Of a stretch of DNA of 34,854 bases, positions 31,494 through 34,854 are shown in pieces. Origin of the DNA: Candidatus Woesearchaeota archaeon. Lineage in GTDB: Archaea > Nanobdellota > Nanobdellia > Woesearchaeales > UBA9989. Numbering within the stretch: position 1 is the first letter of the stretch; each line of letters opens with the position of its first letter. The notes beneath the pieces were generated by a model, which saw only the letters and a program-made list of their open reading frames with translations, had not been told where the DNA came from and made no database searches. The position numbers were made by a program, and so were the translations under genes. Location: positions 1 to 34,854 of the forward strand of contig DUKZ01000033.1 of NCBI GenBank assembly GCA_013329045.1. Direction: 5' to 3'.

Positions 31494-31867
31494 TTTTTCA
31501 GGACAGTGTCGATTGCGCCAAGTAAGTCCTCTGGAAGGAAGGGCTTAGTCAGATACAAGTCAGCGCCAATGAATAATCCTTTGTCCTTGTCGATGGGCTG
31601 ATTTTTTGCTGTGACCATCACCACTTTTGTCCCGGCAAGCTGCTTGTCTTGGCGAAGATGAAAGCAGACATCATAGCCAGACCGTTTGGGAAGCATGAGA
31701 TCGAGAAGCACAACGCCGGGCTTGAGTTTTTTTGCCTTCATCAACCCTTCTTCCCCGTCAGAGGCGATATGCACGTTATAATCATCTTGGAGGATTAATG
31801 CCTGTGCCTTCGCGATGTTCTCATCGTCCTCAATAATCAGGATGTCTAGTTTTGTCATGTGTGCCAT
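31490..31867 (-). CDS. Single-domain response regulator (CheY-like)
   Basis: A 125-residue receiver domain. The acidic pocket is IIEDDEN (D14, D15), the phosphoacceptor D56 lies in LLDLMLP, T86 in VMVTAKN, and K108 in YLTKPF. It has no output domain, so it must act through protein contacts. It overlaps the kinase gene at its 3' end by ATGA (31490-31493) and follows the small zinc-ribbon gene by one base. AUG 31858 (M4) is an alternative start. The kinase downstream is its probable cognate partner. Confidence 0.94.
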   Translation of the reverse strand: MAHMTKLDILIIEDDENIAKAQALILQDDYNVHIASDGEEGLMKAKKLKPGVVLLDLMLPKRSGYDVCFHLRQDKQLAGTKVVMVTAKNQPIDKDKGLFIGADLYLTKPFLPEDLLGAIDTVLKK

Positions 31868-31868
31868 A

Positions 31869-32024
31869 TTAATCGCCCTGGTTCGTGATTGACTTGCAGC
31901 TCTTGCATTTATAGATGCCAGGCGAGATCTCTTTCATCTCGATCTCACAGTACGCGCAATAATATTTCTTTGGGATCTTCACACCCATCTGGAACGTGCT
32001 TGATTTAAGCTCATCGATAGACAT
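31869..32024 (-). CDS. 51-residue zinc-ribbon protein of the two-component operon
   Basis: Translating the gap by eye gives MSIDELKSSTFQMG and a single ribbon with YYCAYCEIEM (C23, C26) and YKCKSCKS (C40, C43). Its TAA is followed after one base by the response regulator AUG, so the two are co-translated. A TATA-like CTTTAAATAG at about 32046-32055 lies about 27 bases before the AUG, making this the first gene of a leaderless operon. It could be the DNA- or protein-binding partner that the output-less regulator needs. That role is inference. Confidence 0.75.
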   Translation of the reverse strand: MSIDELKSSTFQMGVKIPKKYYCAYCEIEMKEISPGIYKCKSCKSITNQGD

Positions 32025-32084
32025 GTTCTAAAAGAGCCAGCCTGACTATTTAAAGATTATGGAGAAGTCAAAGAGTATGGAGAA

Positions 32085-32900
32085 CTATTTTAGAAGAGCA
32101 AACAATGTTTTCACATGCTCCTTCACATCATCCTGCAGCTCTTTTGCCCCGAGAGCCTCTTCCAGGGTAAACCATTTCATGTCATGCAGCTCTTCTTGCA
32201 GCATCGCGAGCTTCCCCCCAACTACCTTTGAGAAATACACCAGGTCGATATGTTCATGGCCGGGGCTAATCCTCTCTTGCTGGATGAAGTTCGGTAGCAC
32301 CAGTTCAGTGACGCCAACAGCAGGAAATTCCTTTCGGGAGCCGATCAGCTCAACATCCAGGCCAGTCTCTTCTTTTACTTCCCGAAGCGCCCCCTCGTCC
32401 GGGAGCTCATGGACATCAAGGTGCCCTCCTGGAGGGATCCACTTGTTAAGCTTCTTGTTGTGTACCAATAATGTTTTCCCATCCTGATAGACATACGTGG
32501 CAGTCACAAAGTCCCTCGTGATCTTCTTTTTCTTCAATTCTTTTTCTTTCTTCTTGATCTCATGCCACTGCTCGAGCACTTCTGTGGAGTCTTTTGCAGT
32601 CATATCACCGTACACATGAGGATGCCTCCTTACCATTTTTTCTTTTAGTTCAGCGATTGCATCCCGCATCTTTATTCCCTTCTCTTCTTCTGCCATGACC
32701 ATCAACAACAGCGCAGACCACAACAAGTCCCCCAGTTCTTCCCTGATGTGTTCCTTATCACCGCTTGCAATCGCTTCCTCCAGTTCTCTTCCTTCCTTTG
32801 CCCCATCATCCTTCATGCTCCCAAGGGTTTGTTCCTTGTCCCAGGGGCAGTGTTCCCGAAGGTGATGGATGATATCGATGAGCTCGTCTATTTCTTTCAT
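32085..32900 (-). CDS. MazG-NUDIX fusion nucleotide pyrophosphohydrolase
   Basis: A 271-residue fusion of two house-cleaning enzymes. The MazG domain (1-115) has the CPWDKEQT motif at 18-25, the metal-site helices EGRELEEA and EELGDLLW, and RRHPHVYGD. After a Lys-rich linker (118-126) comes a NUDIX hydrolase with a perfect box: G159, E165, then REVKEETGL (173-181). Both domains convert nucleoside polyphosphates to monophosphates or diphosphate products, so the protein probably destroys non-canonical or oxidised NTPs. Its AUG overlaps the stop of the HD protein gene (32897-32900). I know MazG and NUDIX separately as common families; the fusion is uncommon. Confidence 0.9.
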   Translation of the reverse strand: MKEIDELIDIIHHLREHCPWDKEQTLGSMKDDGAKEGRELEEAIASGDKEHIREELGDLLWSALLLMVMAEEEKGIKMRDAIAELKEKMVRRHPHVYGDMTAKDSTEVLEQWHEIKKKEKELKKKKITRDFVTATYVYQDGKTLLVHNKKLNKWIPPGGHLDVHELPDEGALREVKEETGLDVELIGSRKEFPAVGVTELVLPNFIQQERISPGHEHIDLVYFSKVVGGKLAMLQEELHDMKWFTLEEALGAKELQDDVKEHVKTLFALLK

Positions 32901-33874
32901 TGTTTCCTTTTTAGGTAATAGCCTTTTTTTATTGTTTCTTGAAATTGGGCGACTGTTTGTACAAACGCCTTGTCTACATTAGAAACCCGTAATACTTTCC
33001 CCTCCTCGAGGAATGGCGGATCAATATACCGGGCTTTTCCCGTCGTATGGAGGTCATAATCATCAGGCCCGGAAAGAATAAAATTATCCCATGAAATCGA
33101 TTCTAAATCCTTGATGAGGCACTCATCCCCTGATCCCTTGATCTTCCCGATGATTGCATCATCATGCGTCAGGAAATCTTTTTCGGTGATAATGCCTTTC
33201 TGCATCGCTTTTTTCAGCACGATGACCAAGAGCTCGAAGCTTCCCGCGATCTGGACCCCGATCCAGAATTTCTGCGACGCCTCAAGGTATGTATGTGCCA
33301 TCTTCACCGCTGATTCCCTTGTTGTCAGCATAAACATGCCATTCTGGACGATGAGGTGGGAAAGATAGCGCGCAATGTCTTCTTTTGTGTGAAGGCCAAG
33401 CACGAAGCAATCGCGGAAAAAATAATCGATCCGGTCTGCACAAAGGTCTGGCTGGGGCTGCTCGAGCAGCGGATAATGCTCTTCTTCCATGATCCGGTGC
33501 ACATCCATCCCTGCCTGTTCGAGCAGCTGCTGCACTGGGCTGCCAAGAAAAAATTTTTCTTTTATCTGCTCATGATAATTGTTCTCTCGCCGCACATCAT
33601 AGAAATGGTCCGCGACATGGGAAAATGCTGTATGGGAGAGATCATGCAGGAGCCCTGCGATTTGTTCCTCCCTTGGAGCGCCATATCGTTTCAGGAGCGA
33701 CCATACCCCAATGCTGTGCTCAAACCGGTTCACCAGAAACTTTCCGCCGATGAGCGAGCCAGTGCCATACTGGTTGATATGCTTTAGCCTGGAAAATTGC
33801 GGTGTTTTTATGAGGTGGAGGACAAGTGGATCATCAATAAGAATGTCGCCATAAATACGGTCAGGAATACGCAT
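32897..33874 (-). CDS. HD-domain phosphohydrolase (dGTPase-like)
   Basis: A 325-residue HD protein related to the SAMHD1/dGTPase-like branch. QFSRLKHINQYGTGSL opens it, then the metal ligands H53 in NRFEHSIGVW, H77-D78 in GLLHDLSHTAFSH, and a later Asp (DRIDYFFRDC). Such enzymes remove triphosphate from dNTPs or hydrolyse other phosphomonoesters. It is translated with the MazG-NUDIX fusion through an ATGA overlap, so the pair may sanitise the nucleotide pool together. CTTTATATAATT (33892-33903) at the end of the preceding gene is its TATA box. Confidence 0.9.
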   Translation of the reverse strand: MRIPDRIYGDILIDDPLVLHLIKTPQFSRLKHINQYGTGSLIGGKFLVNRFEHSIGVWSLLKRYGAPREEQIAGLLHDLSHTAFSHVADHFYDVRRENNYHEQIKEKFFLGSPVQQLLEQAGMDVHRIMEEEHYPLLEQPQPDLCADRIDYFFRDCFVLGLHTKEDIARYLSHLIVQNGMFMLTTRESAVKMAHTYLEASQKFWIGVQIAGSFELLVIVLKKAMQKGIITEKDFLTHDDAIIGKIKGSGDECLIKDLESISWDNFILSGPDDYDLHTTGKARYIDPPFLEEGKVLRVSNVDKAFVQTVAQFQETIKKGYYLKRKQ

Positions 33875-33906
33875 ACAAAGACGCTTCTTTGAGAATTATA
33901 TAAAGA

Positions 33907-34758
33907 TTACTCATCGCCTTCTGATAATTGCCTTGCCATGCCTCTGATATATGCTGGCCCACATAATGCAAGGTCAGGAAATCCCCGGCGGAGGGCAAGA
34001 GCGAAGCGATATCTTTCCATATCCTGGGGAAGTTCTTCTGATTTTTCTGATTTTGGAGAGCGTAATCTAAAGCCCCTCTGTGCAAGGTATGCCTCGAACG
34101 GGCGGAGGCGTTCATTGATGGTGAGGTAATCAACCGATGGGTGGTGTGATGAAAGTTCATACACCATACCTGCCAGCAGGACATCCAAGTGTTCTTTTTG
34201 CCTTTCTTTTCCCCCTCTATGAAGATGGATTGTTGAAAGCTCTGCATCATTTCCTTTTGGTTCTACCACCATGACGGCATGTGGCTCTCCTGTTGAATGT
34301 CTCTTATTTGCATAACGAAGTGTATAAACCTGAAATCCTTTATACACAGGAAATTTGCCTATGGTTACCTGGTCAACATCTCCTTCTCTGATGGCATACT
34401 GTCTTCCTTGATACTTAGCAAGAGAGTGGAGTCTTGATTCATAGCGCTCTGGCAGGGTCATCCATGATTCTGTAAACCCGATCATTCCACCCTTCTCTTG
34501 TATTGGGTATGCCAGATCATCTGGAACATCAACAAAGGGGATAGTGAGCGGTAGACCTGGTTCAAATCTCCCCATGCCAAACCGCATCCCATAATATTCT
34601 GGATCAACGACAAGGTAGTGGCCAGTGCTCATCCTGAGCACTTCAAAGTCAGCAATCATTTGGTGAGTTCCTTCACCAAGAAGAACCTCAAAACGTTCAT
34701 CCGTCAGGAACGCTTCAATCGGTTCAGGTGCAGTTTCCCCTAAACGAAAAAGAGTCAT
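33907..34758 (-). CDS. Unrecognised 283-residue protein
   Basis: I do not recognise a family. The protein is soluble, with mixed alpha/beta character and no signal peptide or membrane helix. A beta-rich part (MIADFEVLRMSTGHYLVVDP, PVYKGFQVYTLRYANK) is followed by a helix-rich end (LLAGMVYELSSHHPSVDYL, INERLRPFEAYLAQRGFRLR) whose last element, a helix then GFRLR, loosely resembles the end of a GNAT acetyltransferase fold; no acetyl-CoA loop was identified. TATA (TTTATATATG, 34782-34792) lies about 27 bases upstream. The end overlaps the promoter of the HD gene. Confidence 0.75.
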   Translation of the reverse strand: MTLFRLGETAPEPIEAFLTDERFEVLLGEGTHQMIADFEVLRMSTGHYLVVDPEYYGMRFGMGRFEPGLPLTIPFVDVPDDLAYPIQEKGGMIGFTESWMTLPERYESRLHSLAKYQGRQYAIREGDVDQVTIGKFPVYKGFQVYTLRYANKRHSTGEPHAVMVVEPKGNDAELSTIHLHRGGKERQKEHLDVLLAGMVYELSSHHPSVDYLTINERLRPFEAYLAQRGFRLRSPKSEKSEELPQDMERYRFALALRRGFPDLALCGPAYIRGMARQLSEGDE

Positions 34759-34779
34759 GTTACAACTAATAAATGACGA

Positions 34780-34793
34780 ATCATATATAAAGA
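34780..34793. promoter_or_regulatory. Shared divergent TATA box
   Basis: CATATATAAAGA can be read as a TATA box both ways: about 27 bases before the minus-strand AUG at 34758 and about 25-30 bases before the plus-strand ATG at 34815. One box may thus serve two divergent leaderless genes. Confidence 0.5.
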
Positions 34794-34814
34794 TTTTGGT
34801 GTCTGATAGAGATC

Positions 34815-34854
34815 ATGCGTATTCAAATCTCTCATAAAAGATATGGACGAGCCG
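34815..34854 (+). CDS. Start of a gene running off the right edge
   Basis: ATG 34815 opens MRIQISHKRYGRA and stays open to the end of the window (13 codons). It lies 25-30 bases after the divergent TATA box, the same spacing as other leaderless genes here. The fragment is too short to assign a family. Confidence 0.4.
   Translation, partial: MRIQISHKRYGRA

Noticed and set aside
1..34854. CRISPR array or cas genes
   Set aside because: No regularly spaced direct repeats of 24-40 bases with unique spacers were seen, and no Cas protein motif occurs among the genes.

Overview
This window is archaeal. The evidence is ribosomal proteins L1, L10/P0 and P1 (L12), a proteasome alpha subunit, the exosome trio Rrp4/Rrp41/Rrp42, RNase P protein Pop5, RNA polymerase subunit Rpo6 (RpoK), an AbrB-PhoU phosphate regulator, a tRNA gene with a bulge-helix-bulge type intron and no encoded CCA, and TATA boxes about 25-30 bases upstream of many start codons (leaderless genes). 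The many small zinc-ribbon proteins and split-up informational operons would fit a DPANN/Woesearchaeota-like or other euryarchaeal lineage, but I cannot fix the lineage from this sequence alone.

Layout. 1-835: a VapBC-like pair behind a perfect 18-bp palindrome. 832-3653 (minus): L1-L10-P1 operon followed by a COG1340-like coiled-coil protein; L11 is absent and L10 lacks its stalk tail. 3799-10351 (minus): an A/T-rich defence island, with a 47-residue RHH protein, two coupled methyltransferase-type subunits, a GIY-YIG/SF2 helicase restriction subunit, an XRE-ImmA metalloprotease regulator and a DUF4411 PIN protein. 10380-11640: nested inverted repeats, a 50-residue zinc ribbon, a truncated IS6/IS240-like transposase and a 13-bp tandem repeat. 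11686-13138: a double zinc ribbon, an unknown protein and a coiled-coil protein. 13536-17042: rnp2-psmA-rrp4-rrp41-rrp42-rpoK, an exosome/proteasome superoperon without SBDS. 17384-19878: a divergent phosphohexomutase and AbrB-PhoU regulator. 19896-22730: a large M1 aminopeptidase, followed by a 185-bp composite inverted-repeat element. 23090-26159: Glu/Leu-type dehydrogenase and two tandem membrane-anchored coiled-coil surface proteins. 26364-27572: an orphan gene, an MntA/HepT pair and an intron-containing tRNA-Thr(GGU). 27683-30016: an M29-like peptidase and a CNNM/CorC transporter. 30027-32024 (minus): zinc ribbon, response regulator and histidine kinase. 32085-33874 (minus): HD phosphohydrolase coupled to a MazG-NUDIX fusion, a nucleotide-hygiene pair. 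33907-34758: an unrecognised protein; a further gene starts at the right edge.

How the genes work together. The conserved operons form RNA-processing, degradation and translation units. The 3.8-10.4 kb island reads as one restriction-type defence cassette with its own small regulator at the head and an ImmA/PIN module at the tail, and it is the best candidate for a system deserving experiment. Three toxin-antitoxin-like modules (VapBC, XRE-ImmA/DUF4411, MntA/HepT) sit at the edges of the core operons or against a tRNA. Several genes reported here (10208-10351, 10695-10847, 31869-32024, 34815 onwards) were found by translating the intergenic sequence by eye. Family names rest on motif recognition; no database search was possible.
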